From: Pseudomonas farris
Lineage (GTDB): Bacteria; Pseudomonadota; Gammaproteobacteria; Pseudomonadales; Pseudomonadaceae
Length of the DNA: 64,000 bases
Assembly (NCBI RefSeq): GCF_019145235.1
Contig: NZ_JAHSTV010000008.1
Location: 1-64,000 of the forward strand
Direction of reading: 5' to 3'
Positions 25,476 to 34,894 of the stretch are shown one piece after another (the stretch's first letter is position 1; each line of letters opens with the position of its first letter). The notes beneath the pieces are model-generated. The model made no database searches. It was not told the DNA's origin and saw nothing but the letters and a program-made list of their open reading frames with translations. The translations under genes were made by a program, and so were the position numbers.

Positions 25476-26519
25476 TTACTTGGCAGCCCAGGAATTGAAG
25501 CGCTGCTCCAGTTGCTCGCCGTTGTCAGCCCAGAAGCTGACGTCGATCTGCACCTGGTTGGCGATGTTTTCCGGGGTGGTCGGCATATCCTTCAGAACAT
25601 CCTTGGACAGCAATGGCACGGCTTGGGTGTTGGCCGGGCCGTAAGCGATGTTTTCCGAATAGGTCTTCTGTTGCTGCGGTTGCACCGAGAACGCGATGAA
25701 TTTCTTCGCCGCTTCGGCACGGGTTTTATCCAGGCCTTTTGGAATCGCCCATGCGTCGAAGTCGTAGATACCGCCGTTCCACACCACTTTCAGGTTGCTT
25801 TCTTTCTGTACCGCCGCGATCCGGCCGTTGTAGGCCGAGCTCATGACCACGTCACCGGAGGCGAGGTATTGCGGCGGTTGCGCGCCGGCTTCCCACCACT
25901 GAATGCTTGGCTTGAGCTCATCAAGTTTCTTGAACGCACGGTCCTGACCATCTTTGCCGGCCAACACTTTGTAGACGTCTTTCGGTGCAACACCATCGGC
26001 CATCAAGGCGAATTCCAGGGTGTACTTGGCGCCTTTACGCAGGCCGCGTTTGCCCGGGAATTTCTTGGTGTCCCAGAAATCCACCCAGCTGGTCGGAGCG
26101 GTTTTCAGTTTGTCGGCGTTGTAGGCCAGCACGGTCGACCACACGAAGAAGCCCACGCCGCACGGCTGGATAGCGCCTTTGACGTAGTCTTCGGTCTTGC
26201 CGAACAGCGCAGGATCGAGTTGCTCGAACATGTCTTCGTCGCAACCACGGGACAGTTCTGGCGATTCAACTTCCACCAGGTCCCAGGACACGCTCTTGGT
26301 GTCGACCATGGCTTTGACCTTGGCCATCTCACCGTTGTATTCGCCAGCAACGATCTTGCCGTTGCCCGCCGCTTCCCACGGTGCGTAAAAGGCTTTGGCC
26401 TGCGCCGCCTTGTTCGCCCCGCCAAAGGACACCACAGTCAGGTCCGGGCCCGCCGCCATCGCGTGTGCCGCACCCATCATGCCTACGACCAGGGCGGTGA
26501 ATTTCAGGGATCTCAACAT
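25476..26519 (-). CDS. agtB: Periplasmic binding protein of amine/amino-acid ABC transporter (AgtB-like)
   Basis: Captures the ligand for the importer. The 347-residue PotD/PotF-fold protein has a signal peptide (about 1-22, MLRSLKFTALVVGMMGAAHA) and VVSFGGANKAAQAKAFYAPW at the mature N terminus. In P. aeruginosa the equivalent system imports 5-aminovalerate and GABA; the binding residues were not examined here. It is 50 bp after the ATPase gene, and a stable repeat hairpin follows it. Confidence 0.85.
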   Translation of the reverse strand: MLRSLKFTALVVGMMGAAHAMAAGPDLTVVSFGGANKAAQAKAFYAPWEAAGNGKIVAGEYNGEMAKVKAMVDTKSVSWDLVEVESPELSRGCDEDMFEQLDPALFGKTEDYVKGAIQPCGVGFFVWSTVLAYNADKLKTAPTSWVDFWDTKKFPGKRGLRKGAKYTLEFALMADGVAPKDVYKVLAGKDGQDRAFKKLDELKPSIQWWEAGAQPPQYLASGDVVMSSAYNGRIAAVQKESNLKVVWNGGIYDFDAWAIPKGLDKTRAEAAKKFIAFSVQPQQQKTYSENIAYGPANTQAVPLLSKDVLKDMPTTPENIANQVQIDVSFWADNGEQLEQRFNSWAAK

Positions 26520-26569
26520 TTATTGTTCTCTCCACGTGCAGGGTTGGTGTTGGTGAAGCAGGGGGGCGA

Positions 26570-27694
26570 TCAATGCGCCTCTAAAAGTGGGTCGAGCGCG
26601 CGAACGTGTTCGACCTGCCAGCCAAGCGGTACCACATCGCCGACGGCGAGCGCGGGATCGAGCTCGGCAATCGGTTGTTTCACAAAAAAGTCGGTCTTGC
26701 CGCAGACTTCCAGGCGAACCCGGACGTGGTCGCCCAGATAGATGAATTCCGCCACCCTCCCTGAGAAGCGGTTGACGCAGGACTCGCTCGAACCATTGAG
26801 GCTCACGCGCTCCGGGCGAATCGACAGCGTGACGGGTTCGCCGGTCTTGCCGACATTGACTGCGAGCGCTTCGACTTTTTCGCCGCGACCGAGCTCGACC
26901 ACACAACGATCGCCGGTATGGCTGTGCAAGCGGCCGTTGAGGCGGTTGTTCTCGCCGATGAAGTTGGCGACGAAGGTGTTTTTCGGCTCTTCATAGAGGG
27001 AGCGCGGTGGCGCGATCTGCTGGATTTCACCTTGATGGAAAACCGCCACCCGGTCGGACATGGTCAGGGCTTCGCCCTGGTCGTGGGTCACGTAGACCAC
27101 GGTCACACCGAGGCGCTGGTGCAGGTGTTTGATTTCCATCTGCATGTGTTCACGCAGTTGTTTGTCCAGCGCGCCGAGAGGTTCGTCCATCAGCACCAGT
27201 TGCGGTTCGAACACCAACGCACGGGCCAAGGCCACACGCTGCTGCTGGCCACCGGACAGTTGCGCCGGATACCGCTGGGCGAAGGTGTCGAGCTGAACCA
27301 TGCTCAACACACGCTTGACCCGGTCACTGACATCGCTCTTGTTCAAGCCGCGCACGGTCAGCGGGAACGCCAGATTCTCGGCAACCGTCATGTGCGGGAA
27401 CAACGCGTAGTTCTGGAACACCATGCCAATGTCGCGTTTATGCGGCGGCACGTTGTTGATGGAACGCCCGGCCAGTTGGATTTCGCCGGCGGTCGGCGTT
27501 TCGAAACCGGCGAGCATCATCAGACTGGTGGTCTTGCCGGAGCCGGACGGCCCGAGCAAGGTGAGGAATTCGCCTTTGCGAATATCCAGGTTGAGGTCTT
27601 TGACGATCAGGTTCTCGCCGTCGTAGCTCTTTTGCACTCCACGAAAGCTGACCAGAATATCGCTGGCCCCTGCGCTTGAATCAACCTGGCTCAT
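26570..27694 (-). CDS. agtA: ABC transporter ATP-binding protein, PotA type (AgtA-like)
   Basis: Energises the importer. The 374-residue protein has Walker A GPSGSGKTT, Q-loop VFQNYALFPHM, signature LSGGQQQR, Walker B LVLMDEPLGALD, the H-loop VTHDQ and a C-terminal TOBE domain (about 280-365). The ATG start at MSQVDS is preferred to the overlapping GTG. It is the first gene of the operon; the 387-bp gap upstream probably holds the promoter controlled by the adjacent response regulator. Confidence 0.87.
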   Translation of the reverse strand: MSQVDSSAGASDILVSFRGVQKSYDGENLIVKDLNLDIRKGEFLTLLGPSGSGKTTSLMMLAGFETPTAGEIQLAGRSINNVPPHKRDIGMVFQNYALFPHMTVAENLAFPLTVRGLNKSDVSDRVKRVLSMVQLDTFAQRYPAQLSGGQQQRVALARALVFEPQLVLMDEPLGALDKQLREHMQMEIKHLHQRLGVTVVYVTHDQGEALTMSDRVAVFHQGEIQQIAPPRSLYEEPKNTFVANFIGENNRLNGRLHSHTGDRCVVELGRGEKVEALAVNVGKTGEPVTLSIRPERVSLNGSSESCVNRFSGRVAEFIYLGDHVRVRLEVCGKTDFFVKQPIAELDPALAVGDVVPLGWQVEHVRALDPLLEAH

Positions 27695-28081
27695 ACCCAC
27701 ACCTTTGTTATTGATGACTGCTGTGGACTAAGCCTAGTGGACGCTGGGAGCGGCGCAAATCGGGGCGCAGGAGAGAATCGCCTCAGCCGGATGGAAGATT
27801 GGGGGTAGGGATTGCCCTACAAGGATGGCGGGGATGGATATGTCGATTCGGGATCGCGACAGGCGGTGAGCTGTAAGCCACAAAAACAGGCAAAAAGCTA
27901 TGCGTAAAGGGTGTCGTTATTGGATATGCCCACGATTGGATGTTCAAAGGAGATTCCCTGTGGGAGCGGGCTTGCTCGCGAAGGCGGTGTGTCATTCAAC
28001 GCATGTATCGACAGGTAGCCCGCCTTCGCGAGCAAGCCCGCTCCCACATTGGATTGCAGTGAATCAGTGGGATTGGGTGTG
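27695..28081. other. Intergenic region between agtA-like and agtR-like genes
   Basis: 387 bp without a supported gene. It holds a REP pair (27960-28050) near the regulator stop. On the minus strand TTGCGC (27758-27753) and TAGGCT (27736-27731), 16 bp apart, form a weak candidate promoter for the ABC operon. I saw no clear sigma-54 element. Confidence 0.6.
27960..28050. repeat. REP-type inverted repeat pair
   Basis: TGTGGGAGCGGGCTTGCTCG and its inverse lie between the ABC operon promoter region and the response-regulator 3' end. Confidence 0.88.
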
Positions 28082-28723
28082 TCAGAGGAGTTTGTGTTCC
28101 ATCGCGTACTTCACCAGTTCGGCCAGGGAGGTGATGTTGAGTTTCTGCATCAGCCGCGCCTTGTGGGTGCTGATGGTTTTGCTGCTCAGGGCCAGTTGTT
28201 GGGCGATGTCGTTGACGTTGGCGCCTTGGGCCAGGCGTTCGAATACCGAGAACTCACGCTCCGACAGCAACGAGTGCAACGGGCGCGAATCCGTCAGGCC
28301 GACTTCGAAGACCATCCGGTCGGCCAGGTCCGGGTCGATGTATCGCCCGCCCGCCGCGACTTTGCGGATTGCCGTCAGCAGCAATGCCGGATCGCTGTCC
28401 TTGGTCGCATAGCCTGCGGCGCCAACCTTTAACGCTCGTGCGGCCATTTGCGCTTCGTCGTGCATCGACAACACCAGAATCGCCGGGGGATTGTTCAGCG
28501 CGCGAATCCGCGGGATCGCTTCCAGGCCGTTGACCCCGGGCATGGAGATATCCAGCAACACCACTTCGCAGGGAACATGGCGCAAGGTCTCGAGCAGCTG
28601 CTCGCCATTGCTCGCCTCCCCTACCACCAGCAAGTCCTTGGCCAGGCCGATCAACTGCTTGATGCCTTCGCGAACGATGGTGTGGTCTTCGGCTACCAGT
28701 ACACGGATCACGTTCTTCTCCAT
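28082..28723 (-). CDS. agtR: NarL/LuxR-family response regulator (AgtR-like)
   Basis: DNA-binding response regulator. The 213-residue protein has a receiver domain with acidic AEDH pocket and phospho-acceptor Asp58 (VVLLDISMPG), and a C-terminal LuxR HTH (about 145-205) with LSEREFSVFERLAQG and SSKTISTHKARLMQKL. The start is the ATG at MEKNVIRV; a longer frame upstream reads through a REP element and is rejected. It lies next to a cognate-type kinase and the ABC operon, as in P. aeruginosa agtSR, whose product activates agtABCD. Confidence 0.86.
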   Translation of the reverse strand: MEKNVIRVLVAEDHTIVREGIKQLIGLAKDLLVVGEASNGEQLLETLRHVPCEVVLLDISMPGVNGLEAIPRIRALNNPPAILVLSMHDEAQMAARALKVGAAGYATKDSDPALLLTAIRKVAAGGRYIDPDLADRMVFEVGLTDSRPLHSLLSEREFSVFERLAQGANVNDIAQQLALSSKTISTHKARLMQKLNITSLAELVKYAMEHKLL

Positions 28724-28748
28724 TCTTCTTATGTCAGAGCCAAGATCA

Positions 28749-28820
28749 TTCGCGAGCAAGCCCGCTCCCACATTTGGAATGCGTTCTCCCCTGTGGGAGC
28801 GGGCTTGCTCGCGAAGGCGC
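28749..28820. repeat. REP-type inverted repeat pair
   Basis: CGCGAGCAAGCCCGCTCCCA and its inverse occupy most of the 119-bp gap between the sensor kinase gene and its response regulator gene. Confidence 0.88.
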
Positions 28821-28842
28821 CAGTCCAAACAACTTAAAACCA

Positions 28843-31239
28843 TCAGGCTTCATCCAGCGGCACTCGCACACTCAGGGTCGTGCCCTCCCCCGGCTCACTC
28901 TCAAGCGATAACTGCCCGCCCATGATCAACACCCGCTCACGCATGCCGACCACACCGAAGGATGTCGGCCTGCCAGTGGCGGCGACAAATCCTACGCCAT
29001 CATCGCTGACAGTCAGACAGAGTTCATTGCCCTCAAGGGTCAGCGTCAGTTCAACAGTATGCGCCTGGGCGTGGCGCATGACATTGGTCAGCGCTTCCTG
29101 AAGGATCCGGAATAGCCCGATGGCCTTGGCATCGCTGAGCATCGGCAAGTTATCCGGCACCTGCACCAGGCACGGAATCTGCGTGCGCGCTTCGAACCGC
29201 CGCGCCTGCCATTCGATAGCCGAGGCAATCCCGGCATCCAGAATCGGCGGCCGTAGCGCCGTGGCCACATCGCGCACCAGTTGAAACAGCTGAGCGATCA
29301 AACGCTTCATGCTGTTCAAGCGCTCGTGCAGGCCCGGATCAAGCTGGGCGTAGGCCAATTCGCACATGGACGTTTCCAGCTTCAGCACGGTCAACATCTG
29401 ACCCAGCTCGTCGTGAACTTCCCGGGCGATGCGGGCCTTTTCCTCTTCCCGCACGCTCTCCAGGTGGGCGGACAACTCACGCAATTGCTCGCGAGAGCTG
29501 GCCAGTTCCAGTTCGATGCGCTTGCTCTCGGTGATGTCCCAGACGATCCCGTCCCAGACATAGGCGCCGTCTTCGAGGCGGCGAGTGATGGCTTTGATCT
29601 CGGCCCAGCGCTGCTCGCCCTGACGGGTCAGAATCCGTCCCTGCCACGACCAGTCGCTGTCGGTGTCCAGTGCATGGTCCTGAGTCTGGTGATAACTGGC
29701 CTTGTCATCCGGATGCACCAGGCTGCGCAGGCCTTTGTCCCGATGGGCCAACGTGGCCGGCGAATACCCCACCAGGCTCTCGCTGCCTTCGCTGATGTAG
29801 GCAAAGTCGATCTGCCCTGTCACCGGCGCGCGCTCCAGACGAAAGACCAGGCCGGGGACGTTGGCGGCGATCCCTTGCAGCCGCGCCTCGCTTTCCTGCA
29901 ACGCGGCCAGGGCGCGACGACGCTCGGTGACATCATTGAGGTAAACCACCAGGTATTCGCCTTCGCGAAAACGCAAGAAGCTCAACGAAACATCCGCCGG
30001 CAAAATACTGCCATCCGCTCGCACGCAATTAGTTTCGAAACTTTGCGGCCCTTCTTCACTGGCCCGAGCGCGTTTCCACAGGTTCAGCCAGCGGTCCATG
30101 TGCAAACCGGGTTCGAAGTCGATCAAGGGCCGATCAATGATCCCGCCCGCCGGATAGCCGAGCATGGTTTCGGCCGCCCGGTTGGCGTAACGCACATGGC
30201 TGTCCCAGTTGACCCAGAGGATGCCGACAGTGCTCTGATCGATGGAAAACTGCGTGAGGCGCAAGGCCTCTTCGCTGGCCTCGCGCAGGGCAATGTCTTC
30301 GCGCGCCGCCAGCAAGCGTTGCTCCAGACTGTGTTGCTGACGACGTTGCCAAAACACAATGGCCATGCTGCTCAGCAACAACATCACCAAGAGCAGGCTG
30401 AGGTTTTGCCAGAAACCCGGCGACTCGGACAGCCGCGGATACTTGGGTTGCAGCCATTGATTGTGCAGTTGCTCCAGGTCCTTGGCCGGAATCGCCCGCA
30501 GCGCGTTTTCGACGATACCGGCCAACTCCGGCCAGTCCCGACGCGTGGCCACTCGCAGCAGTTGCGGGAAGCCTATATCGCCCACCACGACCAGCCCGGA
30601 GAACTCAGGCTCGACAGACAGACGTCCGAACTGCGCTTCATCGACCACCGCGTAACCGGCCTGCTGACTCAACAACAATTGCAGCGCCTGGCGCTCCAGG
30701 GGCACGCCTTGCAGGTTCAGATGGGGATAGTTACTGCGCAAATAATCGGCGGTGGCGCTGGGCATGCGCACGGCGACGCGGGTCTGACTGTCGAGCTTTT
30801 CCAGCTCTACTGCACCGGTGCTCTTCTGGTCGCTGACCACCAGTTGCGGCACCCGCATGTAAGGGTCGGAAAATTGCCAGAACCGCAAACCTGCGGGGGT
30901 TTGCGTCAGCCCCGGTGCGATATCGATGTCGCCTTCACGCGCCGCGGCTTCCAGTTGTGCAAGATCAGGATAATTGCGCCAGCTCAACTCGATCTTGAGC
31001 GCTTTGGCCAGCCACTTCATCAGCTCGACATTAACCCCGGACAGGCGCTGCAAGCGGCGATCGTATTGGGCATAAGGTGTTTGCAACACCACCCCGACCC
31101 GCAACTCGCCATGCTGCGCCAGCCATTGCTGTTGCGCTGGCGACAGGTGCACGACGTGCGCTGGTGGCGCGGGCGCCGCCCAGCCCATCAAGGGAAGCCA
31201 CAAACAGCCGATAACCCACAGGCAGCGAAAATGCATCAT
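28843..31239 (-). CDS. agtS: Multi-domain sensor histidine kinase (AgtS-like)
   Basis: Membrane sensor for the adjacent regulator. The 798-residue protein has a signal peptide, a periplasmic SBP_bac_3-type binding domain (about 40-255), one membrane helix (about 281-300), two PAS domains (about 333-445 and 456-580), a HisKA_3 dimerisation domain with phospho-acceptor His in REVHDELGQ (near 608) and a HATPase domain ending the protein (DDGVGF). The ATG at MMHFRC is chosen, with GAG 6 bp upstream; an earlier TTG is less likely. In P. aeruginosa this pair senses 5-aminovalerate/GABA and is also tied to GlcNAc responses. Confidence 0.85.
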   Translation of the reverse strand: MMHFRCLWVIGCLWLPLMGWAAPAPPAHVVHLSPAQQQWLAQHGELRVGVVLQTPYAQYDRRLQRLSGVNVELMKWLAKALKIELSWRNYPDLAQLEAAAREGDIDIAPGLTQTPAGLRFWQFSDPYMRVPQLVVSDQKSTGAVELEKLDSQTRVAVRMPSATADYLRSNYPHLNLQGVPLERQALQLLLSQQAGYAVVDEAQFGRLSVEPEFSGLVVVGDIGFPQLLRVATRRDWPELAGIVENALRAIPAKDLEQLHNQWLQPKYPRLSESPGFWQNLSLLLVMLLLSSMAIVFWQRRQQHSLEQRLLAAREDIALREASEEALRLTQFSIDQSTVGILWVNWDSHVRYANRAAETMLGYPAGGIIDRPLIDFEPGLHMDRWLNLWKRARASEEGPQSFETNCVRADGSILPADVSLSFLRFREGEYLVVYLNDVTERRRALAALQESEARLQGIAANVPGLVFRLERAPVTGQIDFAYISEGSESLVGYSPATLAHRDKGLRSLVHPDDKASYHQTQDHALDTDSDWSWQGRILTRQGEQRWAEIKAITRRLEDGAYVWDGIVWDITESKRIELELASSREQLRELSAHLESVREEEKARIAREVHDELGQMLTVLKLETSMCELAYAQLDPGLHERLNSMKRLIAQLFQLVRDVATALRPPILDAGIASAIEWQARRFEARTQIPCLVQVPDNLPMLSDAKAIGLFRILQEALTNVMRHAQAHTVELTLTLEGNELCLTVSDDGVGFVAATGRPTSFGVVGMRERVLIMGGQLSLESEPGEGTTLSVRVPLDEA

Positions 31240-31312
31240 CGAAGTCTCACACACTGACAAATACTGACCAACCCATTAGGCTGCCGGATTAACTTCTGGC
31301 CTGGAATATCCG

Positions 31313-32305
31313 ATGCCCCCTGTCTACCGCCTGGCACTGCCAGCATTGTGCCTGTCGTTGATCCTGCCTTGCGCGTTTTCCGTCGAGGCGGCCGACCCGG
31401 CACCTGCCGCTGCGGAAAAACCCGCAGAAGAAAAACCGGTCGAACGTCAGCCTCTGCTTGAGCGTAGTCAGGAAGAAGCGGCAGCACTTGAGCGAAAAAT
31501 CCCTGCGCAGGAACAGCAACAACTGCAAGCCGGCACCGACAACTTTCTCGCCTTGTGGAAACCGGCCAATACCACCGAACCCAAAGGCGCGGTGATTATC
31601 ATCCCGGGCGCCGGCGAAACCATTGACTGGCCGCAAGCGATCAGCCCATTGCGGCGCAAGTTGCCGGACGTCGAGTGGAGCAGCCTGAGTATCACCTTGC
31701 CGGACCTGCAAAGCGATGCCATTGCGCCACGTATCGTCGAAGTGGCGCCAACACCCAAAGCGCCTGATGCCGGCAGCAAAGAAGCCACGACCCCGGCGCC
31801 CATCGAACAGGCGGCCGGCGGCGAAGCGGATGTGGCCGACAAGGCTATCGTCGAAACCACCGAAGAACAGGCCAAAGCAGACGCGGAGCGAATCTTCGCC
31901 CGTATCGATGCAGCCATCGCCTACGCCGAACAGCAAAGCGCTCGCAGCATCGTCGTGTTGGGCCATGGTACCGGCGCTTACTGGGCCGCGCGTTATCTGA
32001 GCGAGAAGCAGCCATCGCAAGTCGAGAAGTTGGTGATGGTCGCCGCTCAGACGCCTGTTACAGCGATGCCGGGGCTGGCTGAGCTCACACCTACCTTGAA
32101 GCTGCCTACCGCAGATATCTTCTATATGGATAAGCCGGGGGATCGTAACGCGGCGCTGGAACGTTTGCAGGCCAGCAAGCGCTTGAAAACGTCGGGGTTC
32201 AGTCAGGTTTCGCTCAAGGCGCTGCCGGGGAATGCCAAGGCCGAGCAAGAGCAGTTGGTTCGGCGGGTGCGGGGTTGGTTGAATCCGCAGAACGCGGCAG
32301 ACTGA
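31313..32305 (+). CDS. DUF3530-family alpha/beta-hydrolase-like exported protein
   Basis: Function unknown. The 330-residue protein has a signal peptide (about 1-26), a charged Ala/Glu/Pro-rich region, an alpha/beta-hydrolase-type core (AVIIIPGAGETIDWP; SIVVLGHGTGAYWA) and an internal Ala/Glu-rich insert (about 140-195). The nucleophile elbow reads GHGTG, with Gly where hydrolases have Ser, so catalysis by the usual triad is doubtful. It is divergent from the sensor kinase gene and followed by a REP pair. Confidence 0.78.
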   Translation: MPPVYRLALPALCLSLILPCAFSVEAADPAPAAAEKPAEEKPVERQPLLERSQEEAAALERKIPAQEQQQLQAGTDNFLALWKPANTTEPKGAVIIIPGAGETIDWPQAISPLRRKLPDVEWSSLSITLPDLQSDAIAPRIVEVAPTPKAPDAGSKEATTPAPIEQAAGGEADVADKAIVETTEEQAKADAERIFARIDAAIAYAEQQSARSIVVLGHGTGAYWAARYLSEKQPSQVEKLVMVAAQTPVTAMPGLAELTPTLKLPTADIFYMDKPGDRNAALERLQASKRLKTSGFSQVSLKALPGNAKAEQEQLVRRVRGWLNPQNAAD

Positions 32306-32321
32306 TAGATCGGCGGCGCGC

Positions 32322-32409
32322 CCTTCGCGAGCAAGCCCGCTCCCACATTAGATCGCGTTCAGGCAGGCAACGCCGATCAAATGTGGGAGCGGGCTTGCTC
32401 GCGAAGGCG
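32322..32409. repeat. REP-type inverted repeat pair
   Basis: CTTCGCGAGCAAGCCCGCTC and its inverse lie between the convergent DUF3530 and djlA-like genes. Confidence 0.88.
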
Positions 32410-32437
32410 ATAGCACTGTCAACACAACTCTGCCCTG

Positions 32438-33205
32438 CTAACGAAAATCCCGCCGCTCACGAATCAACGTGTAGGCAGTATGCAATTCACGAGTCTTGTC
32501 CGTAGCCTCGCGAACCTGCAAAGCCGTTGCACCGCTGCCAGCAATCTTGTCGGGGTGATGACGACTGAGCAGGCGTCGATAGGCGCGCTTGATTTGCGCC
32601 GGCTCACTGGTCGCCGACACGCCCAATAGCCGCAAGGCATCTTGGTAAGTTACAGCGCTGCTGACCGATGGGCGTTTCTGCGGCTCATAGTCAGTCGCCA
32701 AGGCCTGCACCTGTTGCCGCGTCCAGCCCAGCCATTTGCCCCACTGGGCAATCAGCTCGCGCTCACTGCTACCGGCGCGGCCATCGGCCCAGACCATCCG
32801 CCAACAGGCACGCAACACACCTTCCGCCGCATGGGGTTGAGCACTCAGGCGTCGCAGATAACCGCGCAACCGGTCATGTCCCGACTTACCACGATTGAAC
32901 GCCGCAATCGCGCGACGTTGTGCCGATTCGGTCATCTCCAGAGCACGCATTTCCTGCCGCGCCTGCTGAATGTGCCCATCCACTACCCGCCCATCGCTCT
33001 TGGCCAATCGGCCCAGCAACACGAACAGCAGCTCATCGTTGCGCAGCACCGAGCGACCACCAAATTTTTCCCATAAATGCGCCCAGCTCTGCAGGTGCAA
33101 GCGCCGGTCCAGCGCCTGTCCCAACAAAGCACCGAGCATGGCCCCCGGAATGCTGGCTATGGCAAAGCCCGCTCCGGCTCCAATCAGAGTCCCTGGCCAC
33201 AACAT
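32438..33205 (-). CDS. djlA: DjlA-type membrane-anchored J-domain protein
   Basis: Inner-membrane DnaK cochaperone, linked to envelope stress responses in E. coli. The 255-residue protein has an N-terminal glycine-rich transmembrane segment (about 4-30), a TerB-like middle domain (about 50-160) and a C-terminal J domain with the HPD motif in RLLSRHHPDKIAG. It starts 1 bp after the murU stop, so amgK-murU-djlA appears to be one operon. Confidence 0.88.
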   Translation of the reverse strand: MLWPGTLIGAGAGFAIASIPGAMLGALLGQALDRRLHLQSWAHLWEKFGGRSVLRNDELLFVLLGRLAKSDGRVVDGHIQQARQEMRALEMTESAQRRAIAAFNRGKSGHDRLRGYLRRLSAQPHAAEGVLRACWRMVWADGRAGSSERELIAQWGKWLGWTRQQVQALATDYEPQKRPSVSSAVTYQDALRLLGVSATSEPAQIKRAYRRLLSRHHPDKIAGSGATALQVREATDKTRELHTAYTLIRERRDFR

Positions 33206-33206
33206 G

Positions 33207-33878
33207 TCAGCGTCTCGCTTCTATCAGGGTTTCTACTTCAGCCAGGCGCTCGTGGGTGCCGACATCCACCCAATGCCCGTTCAGGTGTTCGCCGGTCACT
33301 TGCCCGTCAGCCATCGCTTTGCGCAGCAGCGGCGCAAGCTTGAAGGCACCGGCCGAGCAACCGTCAAACAGCTGCGGGTGCAGCACAGCGATGCCGCTGT
33401 AGGTCAGGGTTGAAGTATCCGGCCGACCGTCCTGTACATGGCCATCGACCAGGGTGAAATCTCCACTCGGGTGATGCACCGGATTGTCCGCCAACACCAA
33501 ATGAGCAAGCCCGGCGATGGGCTGGTGCAACACGCTGAAGTCGTAATCGGTCCAGATGTCACCGTTGACCACCACAAAGGCCTCGTCACCCAACAACGGC
33601 AACGCACGGAAAATACCGCCACCGGTCTCCAGCGGCTCACCTTCCGCCGAGTACTGAATGCTCACGCCATACCGCGAGCCATCGCCCAGGTAATCCTCGA
33701 TCTGCTGACCGAGCCAGGCATGGTTGATCACGATCTCGGTAAACCCCGCCGCCGCCAACGCTCGCAGGTGATATTCGATCAGGGGCACTCCGTCGGCGCG
33801 AACCAGCGGTTTTGGCGTGGTCAGGGTCAGCGGACGCATGCGCTCGCCTTTACCCGCGGCCAGAATCATTGCCTTCAT
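33207..33878 (-). CDS. murU: N-acetylmuramate alpha-1-phosphate uridylyltransferase
   Basis: Converts MurNAc-1-phosphate to UDP-MurNAc in the MurB-independent recycling route that gives pseudomonads intrinsic fosfomycin tolerance. The 223-residue nucleotidyltransferase has MILAAGKGERMRPLT, PKPLVRADGVPLI and the VVVNGDIWTD metal site. Its start overlaps the amgK stop by 4 bp. Together with anmK (2.9 kb) the window holds several steps of cell-wall sugar recycling. Confidence 0.94.
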   Translation of the reverse strand: MKAMILAAGKGERMRPLTLTTPKPLVRADGVPLIEYHLRALAAAGFTEIVINHAWLGQQIEDYLGDGSRYGVSIQYSAEGEPLETGGGIFRALPLLGDEAFVVVNGDIWTDYDFSVLHQPIAGLAHLVLADNPVHHPSGDFTLVDGHVQDGRPDTSTLTYSGIAVLHPQLFDGCSAGAFKLAPLLRKAMADGQVTGEHLNGHWVDVGTHERLAEVETLIEARR

Positions 33879-34894
33879 GCCGTCGCTCCAGCACGCAGAC
33901 TGGCCAGCAATTCACCCAGCTCCGCCAGTTCAGGGCGACGGGCGATGACCGCGTCTATATAAGCAAAGAAGCGCGGCACATCGCCGAGGTAGCGCGGCTT
34001 GCCATCGCGATGGCAGATGCGGGCGAAAATGCCGATGACTTTCAGGTGCCGTTGCACGCCCATCAGGTCGCTGGCGCGCAGGAAATCTTCGAAGTCAGGC
34101 TGCACCGGGATGTCGAGCGCACCGGCTTGCTGCCAGTAATCTTCCAGCCAGCCACGCACACGCTCTTCAGGCCAGCTGAGGAACGCATCCTTGAACAGGC
34201 AGGTCACGTCATAAGTCACCGGGCCGTATACCGCGTCCTGGAAATCCAGCACGCCGGGATTCGGCTCGCTGAGCATCAGGTTGCGAGGCATGTAGTCGCG
34301 ATGCACCAGGACTTTGGGCTGAGCCAGAGCGCTGTCGATCAGCAAGTCACTGGCCTGCTGCCAAAGCGTTTGCTGCGTCGAGTCGAATTCGATACCCAGT
34401 TCGCGTTTCACGTACCACTCGGGGAACAGTTCCAGCTCACGACGCAGCAGTGCCACGTCATAACTTGGCAGCGGCGCCACCATCGGCAACTGCTGGAAAG
34501 CCAGCAGCGCTTGCAGGGCATCCTTGAACAAATCGTCGGCGTTTTCGCTGTCGATCACGTCCAGGTAAGTCTTGTTGCCCAGGTCATTGAGCAAAAGAAA
34601 ACCACGTTCAAGGTCTTCGGCATAAATTTTCGGCACGTTTATTCCGGATTTCGCCAGCAGAAAAGCGATATCCACGAAAGGTTTGCAGTTTTCCTGGGGC
34701 GGCGGCGCGTCCATTACGACGAAACTTCTGCCTGCGCCTTCCCAGCGGAAATAGCGCCGAAAACTCGCGTCGCTACTGGCCGCAGTCAACGTGGCCGGGG
34801 GCACCGCGCCCCAACCTTGTTCTGCAAAGAGGATAGCCAACTGTTCATCGAGCCAAACTTTCAGGTGTTGCAAGCGTACATCTTGGTCAGGCAT
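33875..34894 (-). CDS. amgK: N-acetylmuramate/N-acetylglucosamine anomeric kinase
   Basis: Phosphorylates MurNAc (and GlcNAc) at C1, the step before MurU. The 339-residue aminoglycoside-phosphotransferase-fold protein has the catalytic loop LVHRDYMPRNLML and the metal aspartate in GVLDFQDAVYGP. It is first in amgK-murU-djlA and divergent from lptD across 130 bp. Confidence 0.93.
   Translation of the reverse strand: MPDQDVRLQHLKVWLDEQLAILFAEQGWGAVPPATLTAASSDASFRRYFRWEGAGRSFVVMDAPPPQENCKPFVDIAFLLAKSGINVPKIYAEDLERGFLLLNDLGNKTYLDVIDSENADDLFKDALQALLAFQQLPMVAPLPSYDVALLRRELELFPEWYVKRELGIEFDSTQQTLWQQASDLLIDSALAQPKVLVHRDYMPRNLMLSEPNPGVLDFQDAVYGPVTYDVTCLFKDAFLSWPEERVRGWLEDYWQQAGALDIPVQPDFEDFLRASDLMGVQRHLKVIGIFARICHRDGKPRYLGDVPRFFAYIDAVIARRPELAELGELLASLRAGATA

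Noticed and set aside
28724..28843. 40-residue N-terminal extension of the response regulator
   Set aside because: It reads through the REP element; the receiver domain and a proper ATG begin at MEKNVIRV.
9513..32409. Spaced repeats considered as a CRISPR array
   Set aside because: They are dispersed single REP pairs with inverted copies, not direct repeats with regular spacers, and no cas gene is present.
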